A stretch of DNA of 64,000 nucleotides from Candidatus Saccharimonadota bacterium. Lineage in GTDB: Bacteria; Patescibacteriota; Saccharimonadia; Saccharimonadales; Saccharimonadaceae. A program made the position numbers and the translations under genes. The notes below the pieces were generated by a model. That model was not told the DNA's origin. It made no database searches and worked only from the letters and a program-made list of their open reading frames with translations. Where the stretch lies: contig JAGCVL010000005.1 in the NCBI GenBank assembly GCA_017962365.1, positions 1-64,000 on the forward strand, given 5' to 3'. Shown piece after piece: positions 16,161 to 24,409 of the stretch (within the stretch, counting starts at the first letter, position 1; every line of letters starts with the position of its first letter).

Positions 16161-16982
16161 TTATTCATTACAGACATTTTCTTCGCCATCCATTTCAATT
16201 ATTGATACCCCAGAAGCGCTTCTCGCATTCTCAATTATCCTCACATCTTGTCGCATTCCGCTTGTCTCACCATAGCCATTCATATTGACACAAAAATCTA
16301 ATTTCTCAACATTAAACAAATTCAACTTATTAACTATCAAACTATTTTCCCTCACGAAATTCACATTGGCTACACCATTCATCAAAGACTGGTTTATCTG
16401 CACCACACCATTATCGCCTTTAGCCACCAGCGTCGTAATCATTCCAGAACGTGGATTTTTTACAATCAAAAGCGAGCCTTTAAAAGGGACGCCATTTTCT
16501 TCAGAATCAATCACCGACCCCCATCTCGGCGTATAATTCTCCACCATTCCAGCCCGCACCACGACATCCTCGTTGCTGGAATTCTTCTGAATCAGAACCG
16601 CGTCCATATTAAGATCCTCAATCAAATCCTTCATGCTGGTCGCCCCCACGCCAGCATCTCTTCCCACCACATCATATACAAAAATCCTCTGCTGCTTTTC
16701 TGACACTTCGGTCGCACCATCCAATTCTACCGCCTCCCCAAACGTCACCAGCTTTCCATAAATCGCATACTCCGTACTTCTTCCATCACCAATCCCTTGC
16801 GGGTTTTCAACCTCAGAATATACTTTTCTCAAAAACTCTGCGAAATTCTGCGTCACATCATTAAACCTCTGCTGTGAAATTGTCACAGAAGCCATCCCAA
16901 TCACGCTAACTAATACTAACCCAGAAATTGCAATAAATAAGCTAATTTCAATAAATGTAAAACCATTATGCTTACGTCTCAT
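16161..16982 (-). CDS. Type IV prepilin-like protein
   Basis: 273 residues. Prepilin site NGFTFIEISLF at residues ~5-15, then a hydrophobic helix and a large exported domain ending in a Cys-containing segment. Start at 16982: TATAAT at 16994-16989, preceded by TGT, lies six bases upstream, so in-frame codons further upstream translate the promoter. First of the three pilin-like genes; each of the first two has its own leaderless-type promoter. Confidence 0.8.
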   Translation of the reverse strand: MRRKHNGFTFIEISLFIAISGLVLVSVIGMASVTISQQRFNDVTQNFAEFLRKVYSEVENPQGIGDGRSTEYAIYGKLVTFGEAVELDGATEVSEKQQRIFVYDVVGRDAGVGATSMKDLIEDLNMDAVLIQKNSSNEDVVVRAGMVENYTPRWGSVIDSEENGVPFKGSLLIVKNPRSGMITTLVAKGDNGVVQINQSLMNGVANVNFVRENSLIVNKLNLFNVEKLDFCVNMNGYGETSGMRQDVRIIENARSASGVSIIEMDGEENVCNE

Positions 16983-17011
16983 GCGACCATTATAACATAA
17001 TAAAACGTAAC

Positions 17012-17033
17012 AAAAAAGCAAGCTTTCGCTCGC
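17012..17033 (-). terminator. Rho-independent terminator after tRNA-Ile
   Basis: On the minus strand GCGAGC (17033-17028) pairs with GCTTGC (17023-17018, one wobble) around GAAA, then six T. It lies just beyond the partial tRNA copy at 17043-17063. Confidence 0.8.
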
Positions 17034-17042
17034 CTAATCGTC

Positions 17043-17063
17043 TGGTCGGGGTACTTGGATTCG
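17043..17063 (-). repeat. Partial copy of tRNA-Ile 3' end (T-loop to CCA)
   Basis: 21 bases identical to 17119-17139, the last 21 bases of tRNA-Ile including CCA, beginning at the CGA of the T-loop exactly as in the tRNA-Gly case. 55 bp separate it from the tRNA. The upstream sequence no longer forms a T-stem. Confidence 0.85.
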
Positions 17064-17118
17064 CATCGAACGTCAGCGAGATCCGAATTCACTTTTTGAT
17101 GTTTTTGTGCAACAAAAA

Positions 17119-17195
17119 TGGTCGGGGTACTTGGATTCGAACCAAGGACACTGCGTGTATAAGACGCATGCTCTAACCAACTGAGCTATACCCCG
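17119..17195 (-). tRNA. tRNA-Ile(UAU)
   Basis: Acceptor CGGGGTA/TACCCCG, anticodon stem TGCGT/ACGCA, loop CTTATAC giving anticodon TAT, T-arm CTTGG-TTCGAAT-CCAAG, discriminator A, CCA encoded. A UAU anticodon reads AUA directly. Most bacteria instead use a CAU tRNA modified to lysidine by TilS, so this gene suggests a TilS-independent way of reading AUA. Confidence 0.9.
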
Positions 17196-17214
17196 ACCAT
17201 CTAATTATATCACA

Positions 17215-17418
17215 TTATTTCTTTTTAAGAGTCAAGAAACCGTTGCGTGGGTTCTCACAAACCATGCGGTCTGCTGGCAAATCACATGGAGTGCCCTTGC
17301 CACCCTTTTCGTCCTTAGTAAAGAAATAAATTGTCTGCGGCTTGCCACCACGAAGAGTCACCTCGGATTTGTGCAGATAGTACTTTACACCCTTAGCGTT
17401 AGTATGTTCGTAAGCCAT
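17215..17418 (-). CDS. Conserved small protein of unknown function
   Basis: 67 residues, basic, soluble. It has a strong ribosome binding site (AAGGAGGAGC) about nine bases before the ATG. The sequence (HTNAKGVKYYLHKSEVTLRGG, then QTIYFFTKDEKGGKG, CDLPADRMVCENPRNGF) has two Cys and a beta-rich look. I recall similar short proteins in Saccharibacteria genomes but know of no function. Single gene between two tRNA-dense stretches. Confidence 0.75.
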   Translation of the reverse strand: MAYEHTNAKGVKYYLHKSEVTLRGGKPQTIYFFTKDEKGGKGTPCDLPADRMVCENPRNGFLTLKKK

Positions 17419-17498
17419 TTTGTAGCTCCTCCTTAAGTTAATATAATTCTATCTTATGACCCCAAGAATAAAATGTCAAGTACTTTTCTAAAGAAAAA

Positions 17499-18233
17499 TT
17501 ATATAAAGATTATCGCAATCCTAAGTACTAGCCAATAAATTATTCTTATCAAAATTACCACTATCAGTATTAATGTTAAAAGTATCATCCACCCGGCAAG
17601 CGTCGGCGCCCATACTGGTGAAGCGTAATTTTTCCGATAAAGCTCCGTTGACGGCAACCTTGCTATAATTTTATCTGAAAGTTCATCCGATGCCGGATAT
17701 TTTGCAATTTCCGTCATCATGCAATTAATATATTCCGGCGAGCTCCAGTTCCATCCATGGCTAATCGCCTCCGCCCGGCAATACTCACCAGCAGCCGCAT
17801 AAATATTACCATGTGGATTCTTATCATCCACTTGCATCTTTTCGGCCTCCGCTAGCGCCTTAGTCGCCGCCCGCAAATATTGATGCTCAAGATAAAATGG
17901 CCCCGTACCAAAATCTACTCGCTGCGTACCATTTTCTTCCACTACATTTACTACGATGTGCGAAAAAACAAATTCTTTAAGTTTAGTTAAAGCTGCCGCA
18001 AGCTCTGCATCCGATTCCATCGCTGCTTCATCGCTCTCATCATTTGATATTTTGGCATCCACTGCAAGCACCTCATCTCTTAGCTCCGTCATTTTGATGT
18101 GATCTAACCGAAGTAGCGTTGCATCAATCGGTAACAATATTATTAAAGCAACAAGCAGCATCCATGTCTTCACATGTACGCGCCACTTTCTCTTCCGAAT
18201 AATTTCTCGGATTTTGCCACCCATTTTTGCCAT
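17499..18233 (-). CDS. Membrane protein with two helices and an exported domain
   Basis: 244 residues: a basic N-terminus, TM1 at about 25-45 (WMLLVALIILLPIDATLL), a ~150-residue external domain of acidic helices containing two Cys (GEYCRAE, YINCMMTE), and a C-terminal TM hairpin (WMILLTLILIVVILIRIIYWLVLRIAIIF). Function not recognised. Promoter-like TGATATAAT lies nine bases before the ATG. Transcribed divergently from the FtsB-like gene at 18284. Confidence 0.7.
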   Translation of the reverse strand: MAKMGGKIREIIRKRKWRVHVKTWMLLVALIILLPIDATLLRLDHIKMTELRDEVLAVDAKISNDESDEAAMESDAELAAALTKLKEFVFSHIVVNVVEENGTQRVDFGTGPFYLEHQYLRAATKALAEAEKMQVDDKNPHGNIYAAAGEYCRAEAISHGWNWSSPEYINCMMTEIAKYPASDELSDKIIARLPSTELYRKNYASPVWAPTLAGWMILLTLILIVVILIRIIYWLVLRIAIIFI

Positions 18234-18283
18234 ATAATATATATTATATCAAATCACAAGCTTTTTTGTAGTATAATTAGGCC

Positions 18284-18703
18284 ATGAACGGCCTAAGGAG
18301 CAAACTGCGTCGCCTAAATTACAAATTAAAACACGATCTTTCAATTGAAAATATCGTGCTTGTTGTTGCTGTCATTATGTGTCTTACTTGGACCTACCAG
18401 TCCATTACCGCAATGTCTCGCAACTGGACTCTCACCGATCGTCTCGCCACGGCCAATCGCGAGCTCGCCCTCCTCGACCTAGAAGTTGAAACCATGGAAC
18501 TTGAAAACGATTATTATGCCTCCGACGAATATCAAGAACTCCTCGCTAGAAAGCATGCCAGCAAGCAATTACCTGGAGAACACCTAGTCTACCTCCCAGA
18601 AAATTCTAACGCCGCTAAAAACAAACACGCAGTTGTCGCATCCACCAAAGAGCAACCAGAATACTCCAATTTTAGCAAATGGATGCGATTTCTTTTTCCG
18701 TAA
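18284..18703 (+). CDS. FtsB/DivIC-like septum protein
   Basis: 139 residues: short basic cytoplasmic part, one TM helix (~25-42, IVLVVAVIMCLTWTYQSI), then a coiled coil (TDRLATANRELALLDLEVETMELEND) and a YYASDEYQELLARK segment that resembles the end of DivIC/FtsB coiled coils. Such proteins link FtsL/FtsQ to the divisome. A TATAAT at 18272-18277 lies six bases from the ATG. Family assignment rests on architecture and the coiled coil only. Confidence 0.65.
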   Translation: MNGLRSKLRRLNYKLKHDLSIENIVLVVAVIMCLTWTYQSITAMSRNWTLTDRLATANRELALLDLEVETMELENDYYASDEYQELLARKHASKQLPGEHLVYLPENSNAAKNKHAVVASTKEQPEYSNFSKWMRFLFP

Positions 18704-18718
18704 TTTGATATAAGATAA

Positions 18719-20515
18719 TTACTCTTCGGGCACAATCGCAAGATGCGCTTCGTCTAGCTGTACCTGATCCACTTCGGATGGCGAGTTCATCATGAGATCC
18801 ACACCGTTTCCGTTCTTCGGGAACGCCACAATGTCACGAATATTTTCTTCATCTTCTAGCACCATGAAAATACGATCAAGCCCTGGCGCCGCACCAGCAT
18901 GCGGTGGCGCACCAAACTTAAATGCTGACAACATTCCACCAAACCTCGCCTCTACATAATCATTATTATACCCAAGTATATTAAACACCTTGTACATAAT
19001 TTCTGGATTGTAATTTCTCACCGCACCAGAAGCCACCTCGTAGCCATTCATCACCATGTCGTATTGATCAGCTACAATCGCAAGTTTATCTTCCGTACTT
19101 TCGGCCTTCAAAAGTGCTTCCATTCCGCCCTTTGGCATCGAAAACGGGTTATGTCCAAAATCCAATTTCTTATTTTTTTCATCCCATTCATAAAACGGAA
19201 AATCTACTACCCATGTAAGCGCCACCTCAGAATTATCTTTAAGTCCCATATGGTCAGCAAAGGCAATCCTAAGCTGCCCGAGCACCTTATTGACGCGTGC
19301 CCGCTCATCCGCACCAAAGAACACTGCATCGCCCTCTTTGGCTCCAGTCCTCTCGCGCACTGCTTTGATTTCCGCTTCGGACATGAACTTTAATATCGGC
19401 GACTTTTCACCTTCTGCTGTATATAATATATATGCTAAGCCACCAGCCCCAAGCTTTCTAGCCTGCTCTGTAAATTCGTCAATCTCGCGCCTAGTAAGAG
19501 ACGCTGCACCCTTTACGCAAAGCGCCTTAACACATGGCTGCTTAAATACTTTAAAATCAGTCTCACTGAATACATCTGTAAGCTCTATAAGCTCCATCCC
19601 ATAACGAAGATCTGGCTTATCTACACCATAATTTTCCATTGCCACCGTAAATGGCAGCCTCGGCACCGTCTCGCCTTCTGGGATATATTTCTTTGCAACT
19701 TCGCTCTTACACACCAACTTTTTACCAGCAAACTCAGTCGCAAGTTTCTCATACAGAGGCTGGATTTCGCGTCGCACTACTTCCCCGTCATCCACAAATG
19801 CCATTTCAAAATCCAACTGATAAAAATCACCATAAAGCCTATCCGCTCGTGGGTCTTCATCTCTAAAGCATGGCGCAATCTGAAAATACTTCTCTACTCC
19901 GCCCACCATCAAAAGTTGCTTAAATTGCTGTGGTGCCTGTGGCAAAGCATAAAACTTCCCAGGATGTAATCTCGACGGTACCAAGAAATCTCTCGCTCCC
20001 TCTGGCGACGAATTTGCCAAAATCGGCGTCGTAATCTCAGTAAACCCTCTATCATACATATAATTCCGAATAAACCGATAAAACTCGCTTCTCCTTGCGA
20101 GCCTCTTCTGCATCGATGGCCGCCTGAGGTCTAGATACCGATATTTTAGCCTCATCTCTTCAGATGAAGCCACACCATCATCATGTGTATTTACCGGTAA
20201 AGGTTCGCAGCGATTAAGCAACGTCAATTTCTCCACCACGAGCTCAATCTTACCAGTCGGAATATTTGGATTCACTAGCTCCGGGTCACGCTCTCGCATC
20301 TTGCCAGTTGCCTTTAGCACAAACTCATCTCTCACGCCCTCTGCAAGCTTGAAAGCCCCCTCTGTCTCTGGTGTCACAACAAGCTGTATTAATCCACGAC
20401 TATCGCGCAGATCTATAAAAATCAATCCACCATGATCGCGTCGCGAATTTACCCAACCCGCCACTTCTACATCTTTACCTAAAAATTCACTTAATTTATC
20501 AGTCAAAACTCTCAT
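18719..20515 (-). CDS. aspS: Aspartyl-tRNA synthetase
   Basis: 598 residues, the long bacterial form. N-terminal OB-fold anticodon domain (VAGWVNSRRDHGGLIFIDLRD), class II motif 2 CFRDEDPRADR near residue 220, an inserted GAD domain in the middle, and motif 3 GLDRIFMVL near 555. Charges tRNA-Asp (or Asp and Asn if the enzyme is non-discriminating, which cannot be told here). A TGGTATAAT promoter lies seven bases before the ATG, so the mRNA is nearly or fully leaderless. Confidence 0.97.
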   Translation of the reverse strand: MRVLTDKLSEFLGKDVEVAGWVNSRRDHGGLIFIDLRDSRGLIQLVVTPETEGAFKLAEGVRDEFVLKATGKMRERDPELVNPNIPTGKIELVVEKLTLLNRCEPLPVNTHDDGVASSEEMRLKYRYLDLRRPSMQKRLARRSEFYRFIRNYMYDRGFTEITTPILANSSPEGARDFLVPSRLHPGKFYALPQAPQQFKQLLMVGGVEKYFQIAPCFRDEDPRADRLYGDFYQLDFEMAFVDDGEVVRREIQPLYEKLATEFAGKKLVCKSEVAKKYIPEGETVPRLPFTVAMENYGVDKPDLRYGMELIELTDVFSETDFKVFKQPCVKALCVKGAASLTRREIDEFTEQARKLGAGGLAYILYTAEGEKSPILKFMSEAEIKAVRERTGAKEGDAVFFGADERARVNKVLGQLRIAFADHMGLKDNSEVALTWVVDFPFYEWDEKNKKLDFGHNPFSMPKGGMEALLKAESTEDKLAIVADQYDMVMNGYEVASGAVRNYNPEIMYKVFNILGYNNDYVEARFGGMLSAFKFGAPPHAGAAPGLDRIFMVLEDEENIRDIVAFPKNGNGVDLMMNSPSEVDQVQLDEAHLAIVPEE

Positions 20516-20580
20516 AAAAAATATTATACCACATTTTCCCCAGTTTTATGCTATAATAATACTCAGATAAAGGAGTGTTT

Positions 20581-21345
20581 ATGATTAAATATAAAGGTTT
20601 CAGCGCCTTCGGCGTCATTGCGGTCATCGCCGTCGTCGCTTTTCTTAGCATTGCCGCTTTTCTCGTCATCGACGGCAACAGCAAAGCTACAGATTATAGC
20701 AGTTATGATTTTACAAGCATTATTGCCCCGGACGAGCACAACGGCAATATCGGCGACAACGTCAAAGGAAACCCAGATGCACCAGTTATTATAGTAGAAT
20801 ATGCCGACTTCCAATGTCCAGGCTGTGCTTCTCTGAACCCGCGCGTCAATGCTGCCATTGAAAAAGCTGATGGCAAACTCGCCATAGTCTATCGTAATTA
20901 TATTTTGAGTTATCACCAAAATGGCACCGCCGCAGCCTCCGCGGCTCAGGCCGCCGGCCTCCAGGGCTACTGGAAACCATACGCCGACTTGTTATTTAAA
21001 AATCAGGCCGACTGGGAATACGCCTCTGCATCTGAACGCACCGTGCTTTTCAATCAATACTTTACCGAAGTCACAGACGGCAAAGGTGACCTAGACAAAT
21101 TCAATTCCGACCTTGCTTCTAAAGAAGTTTCTAAAAAAATTAGCTTCGACATGGCAATCGGCAAGCGCATCGACGTCGGAGGCACCCCAGCCTTTTATGT
21201 CGATGGACAATTTATCGACTGGAGCAACAAACAAGGTGGCTCCGTCACCATTAACGGCGAGATGATCACATGGGAGACCACTTTAACCAGCGAGCAATTC
21301 GAAGATTTGCTAGTTCGCATCGCCGAATTAAAATTAAAACAATAA
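20581..21345 (+). CDS. DsbA-like membrane-anchored thioredoxin (DSBA/Thioredoxin_4 family)
   Basis: 254 residues. N-terminal TM anchor (about 9-31), then a thioredoxin fold with active site CPGC at Cys79-Cys82 (FQCPGCASL) and the cis-Pro loop GGTPAFYVDG near residue 205. It probably introduces or isomerises disulfides in exported proteins, fitting the many Cys pairs in the pilins and surface proteins here. The ATG at 20581 follows AAAGGAG by six bases; the TATAAT is further upstream, so this mRNA has a leader. Confidence 0.9.
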   Translation: MIKYKGFSAFGVIAVIAVVAFLSIAAFLVIDGNSKATDYSSYDFTSIIAPDEHNGNIGDNVKGNPDAPVIIVEYADFQCPGCASLNPRVNAAIEKADGKLAIVYRNYILSYHQNGTAAASAAQAAGLQGYWKPYADLLFKNQADWEYASASERTVLFNQYFTEVTDGKGDLDKFNSDLASKEVSKKISFDMAIGKRIDVGGTPAFYVDGQFIDWSNKQGGSVTINGEMITWETTLTSEQFEDLLVRIAELKLKQ

Positions 21346-21358
21346 ATTTACCGCCCAT

Positions 21359-21388
21359 TAAATAAACCCCCTTTTAGGGGGCTTATTT
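21359..21388. terminator. Bidirectional terminator
   Basis: Arms AAATAA-a-CCCCC and GGGGG-c-TTATTT around TTTTA, A/T-rich on both flanks. It ends the DsbA-like gene and would also end any transcript coming from tRNA-Arg. Confidence 0.85.
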
Positions 21389-21470
21389 AGATTTCTATGA
21401 ATTGCTGCCATTCGGCTGGCGCAATCTTTGCCTTGCGTTCTGGCGAACGTTTTAGCTTTTTGATACGCAT
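21387..21470 (-). CDS. Possible 27-aa basic peptide or gene remnant
   Basis: The ATG at 21470 opens a 27-residue basic frame (MRIKKLKRSPERKAKIAPAE, ending WQQFIEI) directly before the terminator. The frame stays open upstream for about 24 further codons (containing VEKESFGAVVNDKTLRRTF) without a clear start, and the AAGGAG lies 14 bases before the ATG. It may be the 3' remnant of a larger decayed gene. Nothing else is visible in 21475-21644 apart from A/T-rich spacer. Confidence 0.3.
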   Translation of the reverse strand: MRIKKLKRSPERKAKIAPAEWQQFIEI

Positions 21471-21644
21471 TGTATCGAATGTTCTCCTTAATGTTTTATC
21501 GTTCACGACCGCACCAAACGATTCTTTTTCGACCCAACCGTTTAGTTACCCACCTCGCAGAATATTTGGGATTTAACGAACGATAGTATCTATTCTATCA
21601 AACATCTTAATTCATTGCAAGCATAACATGTTTGCACAAAAAAG

Positions 21645-21719
21645 TGGTAGGGCAGGTTGGAATCGAACCAGCATTGTATCCTTAGAGGGGATATGTCCTA
21701 TCCGTTGAACGACTGCCCC
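21645..21719 (-). tRNA. tRNA-Arg(UCU)
   Basis: Acceptor GGGGCAG/CTGCCCT (first pair G-T), anticodon stem TATCC/GGATA with loop CCTCTAA giving TCT, T-arm CTGG-TTCGATT-CCAA, CCA encoded. It reads AGA and AGG. Unlike the Gly, Ile and Met genes it is not followed by a partial 3' copy. Confidence 0.93.
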
Positions 21720-21740
21720 ACACCACTATATTATTATACA

Positions 21741-22490
21741 CTATTTCTCTGGTTTTCTCAACTTATAGTAGATTGACGGCGCAAATCTTACTGGCGCCAG
21801 CACTTGCTGTGCCGTATTTTCCATCTTTACCAAATTATTTGTCTTAAAAATCTTCTTTAAAGTCTTGCTTCTAAAGTTAGACACCGACAGCACCTTCTCT
21901 CGCTTAAATCCAGTCTTCGCAAAAATCTCTTCCACATATTTTGGATGATAATTATAAAACCCATCCTTGCTAATTTCTTTGTAATTCGCCACTTTCTTGT
22001 CAAATGGATTGACTTTGCTTTTGCCAGTCACATATCTCGCCATCTTTGGCAAAGTCCGCTTATTTGCAACTTCAATCACCGCTACACCACCTGGCTTTAG
22101 CACACGATAGAGCTCTTCTATTGCCTTTGGCAATTCTTTCAAGTGATGTGTCACCCGCACCATCATTAGTCCATCAAGTTCATCATCACGAAATGGCAAC
22201 TTATAAATATCACCAGCCTTCGTCTCAATCTTGTCTCCGTAAATTTCTTTTGCCTGCTGGAGCTCGGTCTTTGAATAATCAAAAATATAAATTTTATGTG
22301 CCCGCCTTAAATATTCACCGGCAAGTCTACCATATCCACCACCTATATCTGCAAACTTGTCCATTCTCTTCGGAAGCAATTTCCGAATTGCCATTCGGTC
22401 AGCCTGATCTTCATATTCACGGTCTGCGCCCTCCCAGAAATCAGCTTTATAGTCGTAACCATTATAGTCAGAAATAACTTTTTCACTCAT
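21741..22490 (-). CDS. SAM-dependent methyltransferase (class I)
   Basis: 249 residues. SAM-binding motif I is FADIGGGYGRLAGEYL near residues 46-61, followed by acidic residue Asp of IYIFDYSKTE, then post-motifs LPFRDDELDGLMMVRVTHHL and RVLKPGGVAVIEV. This matches the Methyltransf_11/UbiE-like group; the substrate is unknown. A TGATATAAT element lies seven bases upstream of the ATG. Confidence 0.85.
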   Translation of the reverse strand: MSEKVISDYNGYDYKADFWEGADREYEDQADRMAIRKLLPKRMDKFADIGGGYGRLAGEYLRRAHKIYIFDYSKTELQQAKEIYGDKIETKAGDIYKLPFRDDELDGLMMVRVTHHLKELPKAIEELYRVLKPGGVAVIEVANKRTLPKMARYVTGKSKVNPFDKKVANYKEISKDGFYNYHPKYVEEIFAKTGFKREKVLSVSNFRSKTLKKIFKTNNLVKMENTAQQVLAPVRFAPSIYYKLRKPEK

Positions 22491-22510
22491 AGCTATTATT
22501 ATATCACAAT

Positions 22511-24118
22511 TTAAATAACCCGCGCCACTTCTTCTAGTGTTGTCTTGCCTTCAATCGCTGCTATCACACCTTTTTGCTCCAAAGTTAACATCCCATGTCC
22601 CATAGCAGTTTTTTCAATTTCTTTCGTATTAATATCTTCAATGTCACCTCGCAAATACTTTGCAATATCATCGTTTACCACCATTTGTTCCATCAAGACC
22701 ATGCGCCCGCTATAGCCAAAAGGCTCATCTTCCGTCGGCACCGAATCATACAAAATTAGACTTTCCAAGTTTACACCTTGGACGCCATTTAGTACCTCAC
22801 GAATATACTTTGCTTCTGCTTCAGTCGCCTGCCGCGCCCGCTTCGAACCAGACAACTTCCTCACTAACCTCTGCGCCACAATCAGGCGAATTGAATTTGC
22901 AAAAATCGGATTTACGCCAATTAAATCAATCATTCGTGAAAACGCCGCCGCCGTAGAATTCGCATGGAAGCTAGACAGCACCAAATGCCCCGTAATCGAC
23001 GCCTGGATTGCCGTCTTTGCCGTATCCGCATCACGAATCTCGCCCACCATTACTACATCCGGATCCAGCCTCAATACAGAGCGAAGTCCATCGGCAAAAG
23101 AACCACCATCATTGGTATTAACCGGGATTTGCGAAATCCCCGTAATCCCATATTCAATCGGATCCTCAAGTGTAATAATCTTCCGATCGGTCGTGTTAAG
23201 CGCATTTAGCATTGAGTATAAAGTTGTCGACTTACCAGACCCAGTCGGACCCACCATCAAAACTAAACCTCTAGGATGCGAAATCACCTCATTAATTTCC
23301 TCTCGTTCATCCTTAGACAGTCCAAGTAAATCAAGATTTAAAAGTGACTCGTCAAAGTTGAATAGCCTTAGTACCGCATCCTGCCCATACATCGTCGGTA
23401 TCGTCTCTACGCGAATATTTAGAATATGAGTCACCCCGTCCCTAGTCACTTCTTTTTGCATGTGACCAGACTGCGGCTTGTTTGACGCCGTCGAAACATT
23501 CGCCCGAGACGACAACTCGCCCATCAATATCCGATATTTATCTTTATCAATGTCGGCCACTGGATGCAAAATCCCATCCACCCGCATTCGCACCCGTATC
23601 TCGCCCCGCATATTCTCAATATGGATATCGCTCGCTCCAAGCTTGTCCGCCTGATCAATCAAAAAGTCAAAAACTTTTTCCGTCGATACTCTAGCTAGTG
23701 TCTGCGATACGCTCGCAATCGTCTCCGAATCGCCTTCGCCACCAATCTTAATATCATCATAATGCACCTCTTGTGGCGGATCATACCTTAGCATCAATAC
23801 TTTATATGCCGAACCAGAAATCAGGAAGAAATCAACCTTTTCACCCTCATCCGAATATCTCTTTCGCATATTCTCAATCAAAGTCCGCGGCGTCTGGCTC
23901 GTCACCATAAACTGAAAATGCTCTTCGTTGCCACCCTTATGTAACGGCAAAATATAATTACGATGCATCTCGTCTATGCTGAGCAATCCCTCAGTTAGCG
24001 GTATCGTCTGCTCAAACTGCCTCGTATCTAAGTACGGTAATCCCAAAATCCGCGCCCGCCCCTCAGTCGCTTGTTCTTCGTTTTCCCTTCGCTTATTTTG
24101 TATTTCCCGTTCATCCAT
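22511..24118 (-). CDS. PilB/GspE-type assembly ATPase
   Basis: 535 residues. Powers pilus or pseudopilus extension from the cytoplasmic membrane face. An N1-like domain (TRQFEQTIPLTEGLLSIDEMHR) is followed by N2 and the core: Walker A GPTGSGKSTT, Asp box LEDPIEYGITGISQ, Walker B DPDVVMVGEIRD, His box TGHLVLSSFHAN. The C-terminal four-Cys zinc motif of classical GspE is missing. With the prepilins at 13.9-17 kb and 27.1 kb and ComEC it forms the type IV pilus/competence set. A TGGTATAAT promoter lies seven bases before the ATG. Confidence 0.93.
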   Translation of the reverse strand: MDEREIQNKRRENEEQATEGRARILGLPYLDTRQFEQTIPLTEGLLSIDEMHRNYILPLHKGGNEEHFQFMVTSQTPRTLIENMRKRYSDEGEKVDFFLISGSAYKVLMLRYDPPQEVHYDDIKIGGEGDSETIASVSQTLARVSTEKVFDFLIDQADKLGASDIHIENMRGEIRVRMRVDGILHPVADIDKDKYRILMGELSSRANVSTASNKPQSGHMQKEVTRDGVTHILNIRVETIPTMYGQDAVLRLFNFDESLLNLDLLGLSKDEREEINEVISHPRGLVLMVGPTGSGKSTTLYSMLNALNTTDRKIITLEDPIEYGITGISQIPVNTNDGGSFADGLRSVLRLDPDVVMVGEIRDADTAKTAIQASITGHLVLSSFHANSTAAAFSRMIDLIGVNPIFANSIRLIVAQRLVRKLSGSKRARQATEAEAKYIREVLNGVQGVNLESLILYDSVPTEDEPFGYSGRMVLMEQMVVNDDIAKYLRGDIEDINTKEIEKTAMGHGMLTLEQKGVIAAIEGKTTLEEVARVI

Positions 24119-24164
24119 ATCATATATTATACCATAAACATTTTCTTTTCTGCACTTTCTGTGC

Positions 24165-24170
24165 TATAAT
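24165..24170 (+). promoter_or_regulatory. -10 of tRNA-Ser
   Basis: TGCTATAAT with TATAAT at 24165-24170, seven bases before the mature tRNA 5' end. Transcription would start at or next to the mature end, leaving little or no 5' leader for RNase P. Confidence 0.6.
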
Positions 24171-24177
24171 TACATGT

Positions 24178-24263
24178 GGAAGGGTGGCCGAGTGGTTGAT
24201 GGCACTGGTCTTGAAAACCAGCAGATTAACGTCTCGCAGGTTCGAATCCTGTCCCTTCCGCCA
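24178..24263 (+). tRNA. tRNA-Ser(UGA)
   Basis: Acceptor GGAAGGG/CCCTTCC, anticodon stem CTGGT/ACCAG, loop CTTGAAA giving TGA, a long class II variable arm, T-arm GCAGG-TTCGAAT-CCTG, discriminator G and CCA encoded. It reads UCA and UCG/UCU by wobble. Confidence 0.95.
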
Positions 24264-24267
24264 AAAA

Positions 24268-24289
24268 AGACCCCTTAGGGTCTCTTTTT
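24268..24289 (+). terminator. Rho-independent terminator after tRNA-Ser
   Basis: AGACCC (24268-24273) pairs with GGGTCT (24278-24283) around CTTA, followed by CTTTTT. Its T-run touches the stop codon of the convergent 34-aa gene. Confidence 0.9.
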
Positions 24290-24392
24290 AACGTCCATTC
24301 TTTAGTCTTGGATGTTTTCTCTTATCACTGTGTTTGTGATTATTATTCCGATTCTGCTTCGCAACCGGTTTAAATGTAAATTTTCTTGCCAT
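24288..24392 (-). CDS. 34-aa highly basic protein
   Basis: ATG 24392 to TAA 24288 encodes a peptide beginning MARKFTFKPVAKQNRNNNHK and ending RLKNGR, with about one third Lys/Arg/His. The gene is supported by a TGGTATAAT promoter (TATAAT 24404-24399) exactly six bases upstream, the same arrangement as for known genes here. Too short for reliable homology; the composition suggests RNA or ribosome binding. It is not bL34 or bL36. It ends against the tRNA-Ser terminator. Confidence 0.55.
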   Translation of the reverse strand: MARKFTFKPVAKQNRNNNHKHSDKRKHPRLKNGR

Positions 24393-24409
24393 ATATATAT
24401 TATACCAGA

